From: Rachicladosporium sp. CCFEE 5018
Lineage: Eukaryota; Ascomycota; Dothideomycetes; Cladosporiales; Cladosporiaceae
Reading direction: 5' to 3'
Length of the DNA: 64,000 nucleotides
NCBI GenBank assembly: GCA_002077045.2
Contig: KZ111148.1
Span: 776,791-840,790 of the forward strand
Notes under the pieces: model-generated
Database searches by the model: none
Told to the model about the DNA's origin: nothing
What the model saw: the letters and a program-made list of their open reading frames with translations, nothing else
Made by a program: the position numbers and the translations under genes
Shown: one piece after another, positions 1 through 9,679 of the stretch
Position numbering within the stretch: position 1 is the first letter of the stretch
How the letters are laid out: every line of letters begins with the position of its first letter

Positions 1-302
1 GCAACGAAGGGGAGTAAACATTCCCTAATCCCTGTCACCGGCAGTTGGAGCAAGTGCCGGATGAGGCTCTGCGGCAGTCACTGTTTGAGATCGACAACTT
101 TATCAACGAGAGGGTTTGCGTAGTCTTGTCTTGTATCAACAAACGTGACGAGCAAGCAAACGGAGCCGCCAGTCTCGCTATCGACGCAAAGTTTCCCAAG
201 GCTCCACTCGAAGCAAGCAGAAAGACTGGTCAAGTGGTACAAAAGCGACATCTGTACCACATACTCATCTCCCCACCCCCCGTCCTCCACGACCACGCAC
301 CG
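1..302. other. 5' flank of the first gene
   Basis: Upstream flank of the HD-domain gene. The reading frame of that gene is open back to about position 45 but has no ATG before 303, so I treat this stretch as 5' UTR and promoter. It includes a pyrimidine-rich run just before the start, typical of fungal core promoters. No other gene is seen. Confidence 0.5.
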
Positions 303-1175
303 ATGTCTCCACCAACCGCGTCCAACGACCCTCCCCCCTCTTCCACCACCACCACCACCTCACCCCAATGGTCCCCCCAAACCATCATCTCCACTCTCCC
401 CCACCCCCCTCAACCCCACACCTCCTCTCCCCTCCCCTTCCTCCACCTCCTGCAACGCCTCAAAACCACCCCTCGCGAAGGATGGCGGCGCTTCGGCCTC
501 AACAACGGCGAGTCAATAGCAGATCATATGTATCGCATGGCTATCCTTACGCTCCTCATACCCCCCTCCCTGCGCACAAGTCTGGACACGAACAAGTGCA
601 CACGGCTGGCGATCGTGCACGATATGGCTGAAGCGCTTGTGGGGGATATCACGCCCGTTGACGGCGTGAGTAAGGCTGAGAAGCGGAGGAGGGAGGGCGA
701 GACGATGGAGGTGATGTGTGGGGAGTTGCTTGGGGGTTATGAGGGCGGGGAGGCGGGGAGGGAGATCAAGGAGTTGTGGTGGGAGTATGAGGATGATTTG
801 ACGGAGGAGGCGCATTTTGTGCATGATGTGGATAAGATTGAGTTGTTGTTGCAGATGGTGGAGTATGAGCGGGATGCTGAGGGGAGGTTGGATTTAGGCG
901 AGTTTGCGTGGGTTGCTGGACGCGTGACTGGAGATGTGTGTAAGGGATGGGCGAGCGAGATTCTGAAGGAGCGGGAAGAGTTTTGGAGGGGAAAGGGGAG
1001 GGATGTTGGGGAGGGTGGGAAGGTGGTCGGCGGTGGGGTGGAGGGGACGAATGGGAGCGCGCCGCCGGAGGCGCTGAAGAAGGGATTGGAGGAGTATTAT
1101 CGGAAGAACGAGGGTGTGAATGGGAGTGCGGCCATGACGGCTGGTCAAGTGAACGGCGCCGCGCCGGAAAGCTGA
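303..1175 (+). CDS. HD-domain 5'-deoxynucleotidase (HDDC2/YfbR type)
   Basis: Probable cytosolic metal-dependent 5'-deoxynucleoside monophosphatase, which dephosphorylates dNMPs in nucleotide-pool control. The HD signature is present in order: a His in SIADHMYRMA, the HD doublet in IVHDMAEALVGDI, and the last Asp in HDVDKIELLLQMVEYE. This spacing is characteristic of the HDDC2/YfbR/yeast YGK1 family. The protein is 290 aa from the ATG at 303, which has a purine context and begins MSPPTAS. The in-frame open stretch upstream has only non-ATG starts. The N-terminal 40 residues are Pro/Ser/Thr-rich, and the C-terminal 60 are Gly-rich low complexity beyond the usual domain. Family membership is secure; substrate preference is inferred. 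Confidence 0.85.
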   Translation: MSPPTASNDPPPSSTTTTTSPQWSPQTIISTLPHPPQPHTSSPLPFLHLLQRLKTTPREGWRRFGLNNGESIADHMYRMAILTLLIPPSLRTSLDTNKCTRLAIVHDMAEALVGDITPVDGVSKAEKRRREGETMEVMCGELLGGYEGGEAGREIKELWWEYEDDLTEEAHFVHDVDKIELLLQMVEYERDAEGRLDLGEFAWVAGRVTGDVCKGWASEILKEREEFWRGKGRDVGEGGKVVGGGVEGTNGSAPPEALKKGLEEYYRKNEGVNGSAAMTAGQVNGAAPES

Positions 1176-1635
1176 GACCCAGGATCTGATGACTGAGCGC
1201 AACATTTCGCAGCTGGACGAGTTGAAAGTCTCACGCGGCCGCCATATCATGTTGCGGACGATGGGCCATGCGATGAGAACGTGGGCCATTCGACTTGGCA
1301 TCAGTCAAACGAGGCAGTACAATGCCCATGGATCTAGCTGGAGCAGCGCGGTTTGACACTATCGCATTCTGTGCAATGGAAAGATGACGGCTGATCAGCA
1401 GCTGATTTGATAGACTTCTGATACCCCCGTACATAGCTGTCTGCAAACAACTTCGCGTATGAGAGGCATCTGCATGACTCCATTTGACGACCCTGCCCAT
1501 CCATGATCGTTCCCATTCCCAGCCTGTTGCTCACCCGATATCGAAGGGTGCCATTCGAGCGCCAAACGCCACGCCATGCAGACATGAAGCCATCGTAGCT
1601 CACACTCACTAAGGTGCACCATCGAAGTGCGTCGC
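1176..1635. other. 3' intergenic region between convergent genes
   Basis: Lies between the stop of the HD-domain gene and the stop of NOG1, so it carries the two facing 3' UTRs. Reading frames here are short and overlap the NOG1 tail in wrong frames; no gene is supported. Confidence 0.5.
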
Positions 1636-3671
1636 TTAACGACTCCTCGTAGTACCCATACCCCTCTTGCCAGCCAACAACCACTTGGACAGACTGGCAG
1701 TCGTGTGACGATCGGCCTCTGCACAAAGGTTAGCATCACCATCTCACCCACTCCACTCAAGACAATCAAGTACTCACCACCCTGCCTAGCATGCTGATTG
1801 TTCCGCTTCTGTCCCAACTTCGCCATCCTCTCGGCCTTCGTCCGTCCAGCCTCACCACCCAGACTCTCCTCCCGCCTGTTCGAACTCGGCGCCCGGGACG
1901 CAGGCCGTGATTTGCTCCTTAGTCGCTGCTGATCCGTCCGATCGACATCCATCGCATCGCCGTCCTCGCCTCCAGGCGTGCTTTCAGCTCTCGTTCGAGT
2001 ACGCGGCGCGCGGCTGATAGAGCGAGCGCGCTCCATGAGTGTATTGGTGTCGTAGCCAGCTGCTTGCAACTTCGAGTCCATGGCGTTGAGTTGGATAGAC
2101 TTCTTGTTCCTAGGGATCACGGCACGGTTCTTGAGCGATTTGCGCGCCTTGTTCTCGTTCCTGATCAGGGCGCGCTTCTCGCGGATCAGCTCAGCCTTGT
2201 ATTTCAGATCGCTCTCCTCGGCATCTTCTAGCTCCTCCTCGCCGTCGTAGTAGCCTTCAGCTTGAAGTCGCTCTTCCTCCTCTTCAAGAGCAGCAAGTTT
2301 CGAGTCAATATCAGGGTCGATGAAGTCGTAGACGTTCTGCCCGTTGAAGGTCTCGGGTATGCGATTTTGCTTCCACTCGTCGTTCTCAAGCATATATTGG
2401 TCTTTGAGGTTGATGTTGAACACGCCTGCACCGCCATTCTCCTCCTCGACATCTCGCATGAGCTTGGGTCGGTTGGGGTCAGATTTGTCGTACTTCATAC
2501 GGTTCTTCACAGCATCTGGGATGTATGCTTCGCGTACGATACCGCCGAGAGGCTGTGCCACGTGGATTCTCTTGAGGACGTCACCGAGTCTGCCTGTGAC
2601 TTCGCCTTGGGAGTTCGTGCCTGCCTTCAGCTTGGCCGCGTTTCGCTCGGCGATTAGACGATCACAGACAGCGTTGCGGACGTTCATGAGACCCTCTGTG
2701 GTTGCGCAAGATAGTTGTAAGATCTCGACGTTGCCACTCAGTGTCAACTCCTTCAACTTCGCGGCAGTCTCCTCGTCCAGATCCTCGGGCTTCATGATGT
2801 CGATCTTGTTGATCACAACAAAGACTAGCTTGTTTGCGAAGAGCGGCTTGATGCTCTGGAAGAGCGCCATTTGCGCATGCACACTGTAACCGCACTGCTC
2901 GCTCAAGTCCATGAAGTATAGGATCGCATTCCGCAAATGTGCAATGGCAGTGATACTCTGCATTTCAATTGTGTTCATCTCCTCCAGCGGATGATCCAGA
3001 ATGCCAGGTGTGTCGATCGCCTGGAATCGCAGCATCTTGTAGTCGAAGTGCCCTACGAATAGACTCTTCGTTGTGAAGGCATACGGCTGCACATCCACGT
3101 CTGCGCGCGAGATGTTCTTCAGGAACGAAGACTTGCCCACATTCGGATACCCGCAGATCAGGAGTGTGCGTGTGTTCGGGTCGATCGCCGGCAGACGACC
3201 GAGATGCTGTCGGACCTGATCGAGATACAGCAACGGATCCTTCAACCTCTTACATATCGTCGCCATGCGCCCCAGTGCGGCACGCTTGAGCTGCTTGCAC
3301 TGGAACAGACTGTTGCCATACTTCAACAACCTGATGTAATCTCTGCTCACAGTCTCAATCAACCCCTTCGCCGTGTTACACTGACCCAGCGCAATCCTGA
3401 AATGATCCGCATCGTAAAGTGTGTTCAACAGATCCTTGTGGAATGGGTGAATGTCGTTGAGTCGCGGGAATCCATCGAGGATCGCTTGTAGCTTCTCGCT
3501 GAAGGTCTCGGCTGTGTACTTGACTTTACGAATGTAGAAGGAGCGGATTCGGGTTATGGCGAAACCAGAGCGAATTTGGGTGGGGAGGCGTCGTTGGGTG
3601 CGGGAGAGGACTATGTCGAGGAACTCCTGGGAGGTGGGAACTGGCGCGATCTCTTTCCAGGTCGTCTTCAT
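1636..3671 (-). CDS. NOG1: Nucleolar GTP-binding protein 1 (60S ribosome biogenesis GTPase)
   Basis: Essential nucleolar GTPase acting on pre-60S particles. Two exons, complement(join(1636..1718,1778..3671)), give 658 aa, close to the yeast length of about 647. The order is an N-terminal helical NOG1 domain (1-165), G1 GYPNVGKSS near 171, G3 DTPG near 219, G4 NKID near 288, then the NOGCT region and a basic C-terminus. The 59-nt intron (1719..1777) runs from GTGAGTA to TTTGTGCAG. Splicing it restores the conserved tail (GEADRH...LAGKRGMG) in an 83-nt last exon. Reading through the intron instead gives a non-homologous 758-aa form, so the spliced model is preferred. Confidence 0.95.
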
Positions 3672-4137
3672 GGCGGCGGTAAAATGGGGAGTCTGTGTGG
3701 TATTACAGTACCATCTGCAGCAGTCGAGAAAATGTACAAGCCGGCCAAAGATTTCGAGATCGCGATTTGATAAAAGATCACGTCGGATCTAGCCGTCCAT
3801 AACCCTCGCCCTGGAGTTAAGCTCGTCTCGTGGAAGGCATCTCGTACAGCTTCTACAACATGTGACGCTAGGATACATTGGACCGCACTGTAGTGATGTC
3901 TGTGATGTCTGTGAGAGATACCAAGTCCGATGATTTCCATCCTCCGTCAAGCGTCTATGCCCCTACTCATGGTCTTACCCGTCCGATGATTTGCACTTCC
4001 GCCCTCCCCTTCCTGCATTATACAGGCTACATCATGCGCCTCAACTGATCGTCAACCTTACGAGGTACTACTCAGGGATCTGTCAAGATTGTGTCAAACG
4101 CTCCTTTCCATCCCTTCCCACGTATCTTGTGCGGCCT
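3672..4137. other. NOG1 promoter side and 3' flank of the F-box-like gene
   Basis: Non-coding stretch upstream of NOG1 and downstream of the first F-box-like paralog. Pyrimidine-rich segments occur around 3990-4010. No reading frame resembles a known protein. Confidence 0.4.
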
Positions 4138-4185
4138 TCACATATGCGCAGTCCTGAGGCATGCTCGCGCCTGGCAATCCGAGCT

Positions 4186-4881
4186 CTAGACAATGCCCAC
4201 ATGAGGCCAGCTGACTCTGAATATGGCATCAGGCCCACATCTGTGCCTCGTGCACCAGCTCGGCCCTTCGGATGACAGCAGCGTCTTGATGACTGTTCCT
4301 CCTAACACTTCTTGCATGACACTCTCGAGCTTCATCACATCAGGACCAACTCCCCAGTGTCCGACACTCAAGTGGAGGTCCATCTGCGATAGCCGGCCTG
4401 CGTTGGGGATCCGTTTTAACATATCTGAAGCTGCGCTGGAGAAATCCCCGTCGTACCAGATTCGCCAAAGACCCAAGTTCAACACGTGCGCTGTGACTTT
4501 CTGGATCTTGTGGCGCGCCGGCAACTCTGTCTGTCGATCAGGGCAGACACTTGGCTTCGAATGGAAGCTAGTCAGCTGGCATTCGAAGGTGGTCATCTTG
4601 TACAGTGTGTCGATGGCGCTGTCGTGTAGGCTTTTGCACATGAGGGGGCCATTGATTCCTCCCACTGTCGTCTTTGGCTCTCCTCGGGGTGAAGCGTCGG
4701 TCCAGTGTGGTAAGTCGTAAAGCTTGTGGATTCCCTCTTTGAAGACGAGTGCGAAAATTGCATTGTGCAGCTCAGTAGGCAGGCGGAGGATTGGAGGAGT
4801 ATGCGGATCGTTTGATCCTGCCATTGTGGACGATGGAGTGCACGTCGATGCGTTACTCGTAATGTCTGTAGTGGTATCCAT
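4186..4881 (-). CDS. F-box-like (2EXR-type) hypothetical protein, paralog 1
   Basis: A 231-aa member of a short fungal family starting with the degenerate F-box/2EXR motif ILRLPTELHNAIFALVF (residues about 31-47). This is followed by a middle region that includes a conserved LMCKSLHDSAIDTLYKMTTFE segment. The same layout occurs in the neighbouring gene at 5281-6000 and in the gene at 9680-10422, so these are three paralogs. Function is unknown; F-box-like folds usually mediate protein contacts. Oddity: beyond the TAG stop (4186-4188) the frame stays open for 15 codons to a TGA at 4138-4140. It encodes ACLRTAHM, nearly identical to the natural C-terminus ACLRTAHT of the adjacent paralog. The stop therefore looks like a recent nonsense change or a read-through stop. 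Confidence 0.7.
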   Translation of the reverse strand: MDTTTDITSNASTCTPSSTMAGSNDPHTPPILRLPTELHNAIFALVFKEGIHKLYDLPHWTDASPRGEPKTTVGGINGPLMCKSLHDSAIDTLYKMTTFECQLTSFHSKPSVCPDRQTELPARHKIQKVTAHVLNLGLWRIWYDGDFSSAASDMLKRIPNAGRLSQMDLHLSVGHWGVGPDVMKLESVMQEVLGGTVIKTLLSSEGPSWCTRHRCGPDAIFRVSWPHVGIV

Positions 4882-5280
4882 CGGCGATGAATTACGAGAT
4901 GTAGTCTTGTGTGTTTTGTTCAGAGGGTTAGTGATCCGGAATCAGTCAGTGAGGCAAAGATGTTTCCAAGCTGACTTGATGTTGGTGGCTGCGCGGCCGG
5001 TGTTACAGATGTATGCAGAGTGAGGAAGGTGCGCTAAGGAGATGGAGGGCAGGAGCAGACGACCTTTGCTGATAATCTGCGCATGCTCCTCTTCATATCG
5101 CCGGCTGCGTGTAGCACTGGTCCACCACTCTGCGTCAGCGTCTCTCGACTCCCGCGTGCGCTTCGTCTGCTGCCTCGATCTGCTTCGATGAGAATCACAG
5201 CCTATACGACTCTATCTAAGGTAGCCTTTTCACTTCCGCCAGCCACACTCACGCGCCCCACTGGGGTTCGAAGGTTCGAA
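4882..5280. other. Spacer between tandem F-box-like paralogs
   Basis: Promoter side of paralog 1 and 3' flank of paralog 2. The end near 5265-5285 contains GGTTCGAA twice within 15 bp. No gene was found. Confidence 0.4.
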
Positions 5281-6000
5281 TTAAGTATGCGCAGTCCTTA
5301 AGCACGCCCACGCCGGTCTCAGTCTCTCACACTGCATGCAGGCAGGTGATCGCAGTCCATCCTTACTCTGATCCACGATGACGGGCAGCCAGACTGTACT
5401 CGCATTATTCTGCTCCACAATGCCTGGCTGCCAGATGGTATTCACAGCCGCATGGCCGGCCAATAATCGCAAAGCGTCCAGCATACCCTTGCCATGCCTC
5501 CACATCGCTTTGTCATTCCTATTGAACGACACAGTAATACGTGAGAGCTGACTCGCATTCGGCACCTGGCATAGCATCTCTGCTGCTATCTCGTCGTAGG
5601 ATCCACGGTAGCACCGCCGGCAATGCTCAGACCAGTGCGGTACGTTGTCCACATGCAGGATCACATTCGTAAAATTGTGCAGATTAGGCAAGAGTGATGT
5701 GCTGTGGTCGCAGATGTATGGATTTGGCCGGCAGGGGGTTGTAAGGAGCTCGAAGGTAGTCGATTCGTAAAGCGCGTCGAGTGCGCTGGAGTACAGTGTG
5801 TGACAGACCAGAAGAGGAGCGATCGTCGAGACCGCTGAACGTTCCTGTGTGGTTACACCGAGGGCAGTGGCGACTGCACGCGGGCGGGCGTAGAGCTTGT
5901 GATTGGCATCCTCGAAGACGTGTGAAAAGATCGCATCGCGGAGTTCGGCAGGGAGGCGCAGGAATGGGGGAGGCTCATTCATCACCTCTGATGTTTCCAT
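5281..6000 (-). CDS. F-box-like (2EXR-type) hypothetical protein, paralog 2
   Basis: A 239-aa intron-less paralog in tandem, same strand, with the gene at 4186-4881. It begins with a short tail, then FLRLPAELRDAIFSHVF (about residues 12-28) and LLVCHTLYSSALDALYESTTFE (about 82-103), both aligned with the two other copies. The C-terminus carries a CxxC-like segment (ACMQCERLRP) and ends ACLRTAHT. No transmembrane segment or signal peptide. Function unknown; the N-terminal motif suggests an adaptor-type protein. Confidence that it is a real gene comes from conservation among the three copies. Confidence 0.75.
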   Translation of the reverse strand: METSEVMNEPPPFLRLPAELRDAIFSHVFEDANHKLYARPRAVATALGVTTQERSAVSTIAPLLVCHTLYSSALDALYESTTFELLTTPCRPNPYICDHSTSLLPNLHNFTNVILHVDNVPHWSEHCRRCYRGSYDEIAAEMLCQVPNASQLSRITVSFNRNDKAMWRHGKGMLDALRLLAGHAAVNTIWQPGIVEQNNASTVWLPVIVDQSKDGLRSPACMQCERLRPAWACLRTAHT

Positions 6001-6317
6001 TCTCTATTGTTGAGTGAACGCTGAGTGCGCCTTGCACAGCATGAGGTGACCATAGTCAAATTGACTATGAAGTTGGAGCCTGACGCTGGCTGAAGAGGCC
6101 ATCTGGCCAGTGGTGATACTGAGTCGCGAGAGATGGAGCGGCGAGCTTTTCTCCTAGGTCGTTCAGGTGACGAGAGAGTAATATGAAGTCAGATATAGCG
6201 GCGCAAGAATGATCAGCCTCTGAATGGAGAGCGAGCACTTCGGCCCCAAATTACGCCATATGTACAAATCGAGTCGAGTGTCGTACACTTAGCTAACAAT
6301 CGAGCTGATGGGCTGCG
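6001..6317. other. Intergenic spacer
   Basis: Upstream of paralog 2 and downstream of the MTP18-like gene. It has a short inverted motif (GGTGACCATAGTCAAATTGA region around 6045-6065). No coding potential recognised. Confidence 0.35.
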
Positions 6318-7229
6318 CTACAGCTCCTTCTCTTTGCCCTTTCCTGCCCTACTTGTGGCATCATCAAGACGCTGCCTTCCAGTGTCCGGCGTATGTCCCA
6401 CTGCACTTGGTCCACCCACAGCCTCGAAGCCCTTGTGGAACACCCACTCCGTGATCGACTCGACCGGCTGATCGAAGAGGAATGGCAGGGCAGGTACAGC
6501 AGCCAGACCGAGTCCGATGGGACCCCAGGTCCGTATCCTGACGTTCTTTGCATTCTTGAGCGCTCGCCCGGAGTACCTCACAATACTATGGATCGTGAAT
6601 GCCGGCAAGCCCATGGAGGCGATACTCTGAAACACAGCACGCTGGACCATCACAGCCCGGTAGTCCTCGATAGGCACGACTCGCCCTTGCGCTGATTGAG
6701 CACCCAGGCTCCCGCTCACCAGCTCCTGCCCAACAGGCTTCTCCAATACCTTGTCAGCACTGCTCTTGTCCTCCACCATCCCTTTCACCGCACTCGCCAC
6801 CCCTTCCACTTTGCCCTCAGCCAGCTCCAGATGCAACGTCCTCTGATTCCTCAGGTACGCCTTGTACCCCTCGTAGCTCACATCGCCAATCAGATATGCC
6901 CAGCTCACACCGTACGCAGCTCTGACAGCATTCGGGTGCGCTATCGGCCTGAAGCTCTCACCAATATCGCTGGTGTACGCTACATAGCGTTGCGCGGAAA
7001 CCAAGATTGTGCGGAAGCGGGATGCGTATGCGGCGTAGCGGACGGAGCTATCTGTGGATTCTGAGGCATGACCTTCGTATATTGACGTCCAGGTTGATTC
7101 GTTGTCAATCTTCTCTTGGAGATCTGCGGGTAGAGGTTTCCGGGGGATGGGTCGTGAGAAGTCAGGACGAGGTTCGGCGCGGGTGTGCTCTATGTCTGCG
7201 AGGGGGTCTTGGGGGGGTTTGGAGGGCAT
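6318..7229 (-). CDS. Mitochondrial fission process protein 1 (MTP18-like)
   Basis: Inner-mitochondrial-membrane protein of the MTFP1/MTP18 family, which promotes organelle fission in animals. The ATG at 7229 (MPSKPPQDP) gives about 303 aa. An upstream in-frame ATG at 7346 would add 39 residues, and a mitochondrial presequence there cannot be excluded. Family blocks are visible: RYVAYTSDIGESFRPIAHP, then AAYGVSWAYLIGDVSYEGYKAY, then VFQSIASMGLPAFTIHS and a final hydrophobic segment (IGLGLAAVPALPFLF). It shares a 379-bp intergenic region with the divergent ATP19 gene. Confidence 0.85.
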   Translation of the reverse strand: MPSKPPQDPLADIEHTRAEPRPDFSRPIPRKPLPADLQEKIDNESTWTSIYEGHASESTDSSVRYAAYASRFRTILVSAQRYVAYTSDIGESFRPIAHPNAVRAAYGVSWAYLIGDVSYEGYKAYLRNQRTLHLELAEGKVEGVASAVKGMVEDKSSADKVLEKPVGQELVSGSLGAQSAQGRVVPIEDYRAVMVQRAVFQSIASMGLPAFTIHSIVRYSGRALKNAKNVRIRTWGPIGLGLAAVPALPFLFDQPVESITEWVFHKGFEAVGGPSAVGHTPDTGRQRLDDATSRAGKGKEKEL

Positions 7230-7608
7230 GGTATGCTCGCTCGCACTGGTCCAGCGTGTGGAATGTGCTCTCGTTGTTGTGAGAATTGCTGGCGAGTCTA
7301 ATGTGAGACTTAGTACTGGTAGCGAAGGTATGTAGATGCTTCCCACTAGTTCTATGTAGCTGCTAGCAAGTGTCTTGAAGCTACAGCTGCTGTGTCTGGA
7401 GTCAGGCCTCGGGCGCGCTCGGATGTCGCACTCGCGAGCCAGCTCAAGGTTCCGGCTTCTTCCTGAACCCTAACCCTATTATCGACCTCGAGCTTCAAAC
7501 GACAGCATCTCGAAGACAGAAGGAGACTGTTGAGCCTCATTTCCTCTCTGATTCTCTACGTCCAACTCGACTTCTGATACCTTTAAACCTTACCTACCTA
7601 CCGCCAAG
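7230..7608. promoter_or_regulatory. Bidirectional promoter of MTP18-like gene and ATP19
   Basis: 379 bp between two divergent start codons. It contains the telomere-type box AACCCTAACCCTA at 7466-7478, about 130 bp upstream of ATP19. A pyrimidine-rich stretch with TACCTACCTACC lies directly before the ATP19 start. Confidence 0.6.
7466..7478 (+). promoter_or_regulatory. Telobox-like motif (two CCCTAA units)
   Basis: Exact AACCCTAACCCTA. In yeasts, TTAGGG elements in promoters are bound by Tbf1-type factors, and teloboxes mark ribosomal and mitochondrial genes in several lineages. Here it lies in a divergent promoter of two mitochondrial genes. Function is inferred from position only. Confidence 0.45.
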
Positions 7609-8045
7609 ATGGTCGCAATGTACAAGGTTGCCGGCATGCAAGTCGGCTCGCACTACGTACGACCACTCCCAAGGACCCCGAGCGCAAGAAGTGTGCGCCT
7701 TCGCGGGCATTGAAGCTGACGAAGACACTGTGTAGCTCGCCATGGCCACCCTTGGCTCGGTATTCGCAGGCACTTTCCTCATGATGGGCGGCAGCAAGAA
7801 GCCCATGGCCACATCACCACCATTGAACGCATCGAGCAAGCCCGAGGAGGACTTTATTCAGTACGTTGCCCCAGCCTGAACGAGATAAGGAGCGAGATAC
7901 AGGAAGAGTCGTGGAGGATTTCGAGCAGATGACGAGGCTGGCTGGTCGAAGTACGAGGCACTGATAATGGACTAGGCAATTCTTGAAGAACGCAGACGGA
8001 GATGCGGCGAAGCGGGAAGGATCGGCGAACGCGGTGAAGCAATAG
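7609..8045 (+). CDS. ATP19: ATP synthase subunit K, mitochondrial (80 aa, three exons)
   Basis: Small inner-membrane subunit of the F1Fo ATP synthase involved in dimer stability. It is too fragmented to appear as a long frame: join(7609..7656,7736..7860,7976..8045), 80 aa. Exon 1 encodes MVAMYKVAGMQVGSHY. Exon 2 continues LAMATLGSVFAGTFLMMGG, the single membrane span, then a Ser/Pro-rich linker and PEEDFIQ. Exon 3 gives FLKNADGDAAKREG and ends NAVKQ. All three blocks match the fungal Atp19 pattern, including the conserved FIQ-FLK junction. Introns of 79 and 115 nt have GTACG donors and TAG acceptors. It is divergent from the MTP18-like gene and followed by the mitochondrial phosphopantetheinyl transferase. 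Confidence 0.9.
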
Positions 8046-8359
8046 GCACGATGTGATCATGGGTTGAGAACAGAATGAAGTGGTCTCAGGGGAGGCGTGC
8101 CGAACTATGGTGGTATTGCTTCGCTCCAGCAGCAGACGAGATGTGCATGTCTGGGCAAACGAGGGTGTAATGCGATATATGTATATAAAATCGCGACACT
8201 GAGATCGAATCCATTACCTCTCCCTCCACACGAGTCGAATCTACCCAGAAAGGGTGCACTCTTGAACCCTGTCAATTTCCGGTCTCTAGCCTGTATGTGT
8301 ATTCACTCTACCCTCCCTTTCAACTTGCACATTGCCACTTCCCCTTATCAAAATCCGCA
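8046..8359. promoter_or_regulatory. Promoter region of the ACPS gene
   Basis: Spacer between ATP19 and the downstream same-strand gene. A good TATA element, TATATAAA at 8182-8189, lies about 170 bp before the ATG and is followed by CT-rich tracts. Confidence 0.5.
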
Positions 8360-9103
8360 ATGCCCGCCCTTCGACCTTTCCCCATGCCAGCACTAGGCGT
8401 AGGTACAGACATCTGCACGATATCACGCATCAGCCACGTCATCAACCGCAGAATACCACAAACTTCGAGACCACGAGCTTCTGTCATCAGATCAGCCGCG
8501 ACAGACCTCGCACCAGTACCTGTCCGTACCGACGCAATAAAGCGCGTGCATCACTTCACACGGCGCATCCTCACACCAGCCGAACGATACACCTTCAACA
8601 AAACTTACGGTCCGTCGATCAACGCTCTGGAGCAACACGGCGATGCCCCCGCGGAAGATGCAGCAGAGCATCCCCATGCCCACATCGTCTACATATCGCG
8701 GCACTTGGCCGGACGCTGGGCAGCGAAGGAGGCGGTCATAAAGGCATGTCATTGGCGCGATCTCAGTATGCAAGAGGTGCAAATATTGGTCTCGAAAGAA
8801 TCGCGGAAGATCTACGGTGTCGTTTTGGACGAGCGACAGGAGACTGAGAAATTCTCTTTGGGCATTCTGAGTCATGTTATTGATGAAGCTGTGGAGACGG
8901 CGAAGCATGAAGGTGATGAAGCGGATGCCGATGGAAGTGGTTCTGACGTCGTGAGTGGGAAGCCCAAAGCTGGGCCTGGGATTGTGGTCAGGGTTAGTAT
9001 AAGTCACGATGGGCAGTACGCGACTGCCGTCTGCGTTGCTGTTGCGGATGAAGGGGCTGAGGGAGATGTGGGTGGAGAGGCGGCGGCAAGGGAGCCGATA
9101 TGA
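8360..9103 (+). CDS. PPT2: Holo-[acyl-carrier-protein] synthase, mitochondrial (4'-phosphopantetheinyl transferase)
   Basis: Transfers 4'-phosphopantetheine from CoA to the mitochondrial acyl carrier protein, needed for lipoate and mitochondrial fatty-acid synthesis. It is 247 aa from the ATG at 8360. AcpS signatures: GVGTDIC near residue 15 (first metal-binding Asp), HLAGRWAAKEAVIKACHW near 116 (WxxKEA), and VSISHDGQYATAVCVAV near the C-terminus. Two inserts relative to bacterial AcpS (about residues 30-60 and an acidic one before the last block) are usual in fungal forms. The neighbours ATP19 and MTP18-like also act in mitochondria. No introns are needed. Confidence 0.9.
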   Translation: MPALRPFPMPALGVGTDICTISRISHVINRRIPQTSRPRASVIRSAATDLAPVPVRTDAIKRVHHFTRRILTPAERYTFNKTYGPSINALEQHGDAPAEDAAEHPHAHIVYISRHLAGRWAAKEAVIKACHWRDLSMQEVQILVSKESRKIYGVVLDERQETEKFSLGILSHVIDEAVETAKHEGDEADADGSGSDVVSGKPKAGPGIVVRVSISHDGQYATAVCVAVADEGAEGDVGGEAAAREPI

Positions 9104-9679
9104 TGGCGCCCATGAGTTGCCCTCTACAAATGCACCTTTCTGCGATCCATGAGCTGAAGTGACTCAGCCCGATCGCGCGCAGTAGCAAGCTCTATACACC
9201 TGGTGTAAAACTCGCTCTTACCTCTATTCTTCCGAAAGGCTGAAGCGTTCGATTACAGGACACTCTGGTCAATGCATTTACCGACCGCGCTACCACAATG
9301 GATGCGCTGATCAAGATATGATCGAGAGGCAGGACTCATTGCGAAGCATCTTCCATGCCACGACGCCCCGTCTCGCCAGCGCGGTGACAGCATGCAATAC
9401 TAAGAACGCGAGCGACGTTAGCAGTAGCATCAGAGCACGGGTCTAGAGCTGAAGCAGCTTGCTGTCGACTTCCGGTGTGAGGACTTCTAGGGCGAGACAC
9501 GAGGGCCCCAATCGCTCCTGCCATGCTTCTCGAGCTCCCTCGTGCCTTCCTGAGGTTAAGACATGGCGCCGCCACGCCCGTTAATTCTCAAATGCTCTCC
9601 AGAGACGTACTCTTCTTCTGCACACCTTTCACGTCACACCACCATCTACGCGCTGCCGACAGGCCTCCAGTCTGCAACC
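9104..9679. other. Intergenic spacer upstream of F-box-like paralog 3
   Basis: Contains no recognised gene. An in-frame ATG at 9563 could extend paralog 3 by 39 residues, but the other paralogs lack such an extension. A tRNA-like fragment around 9245-9300 (minus strand) was examined and rejected. Confidence 0.4.

Noticed and set aside
9241..9305. tRNA-like segment on the minus strand (GGTAGCGCGGTCGGT and ATCGAAC)
   Set aside because: The D-arm-like string is present but acceptor and T stems do not pair and the T-loop lacks TTC; not a credible tRNA.
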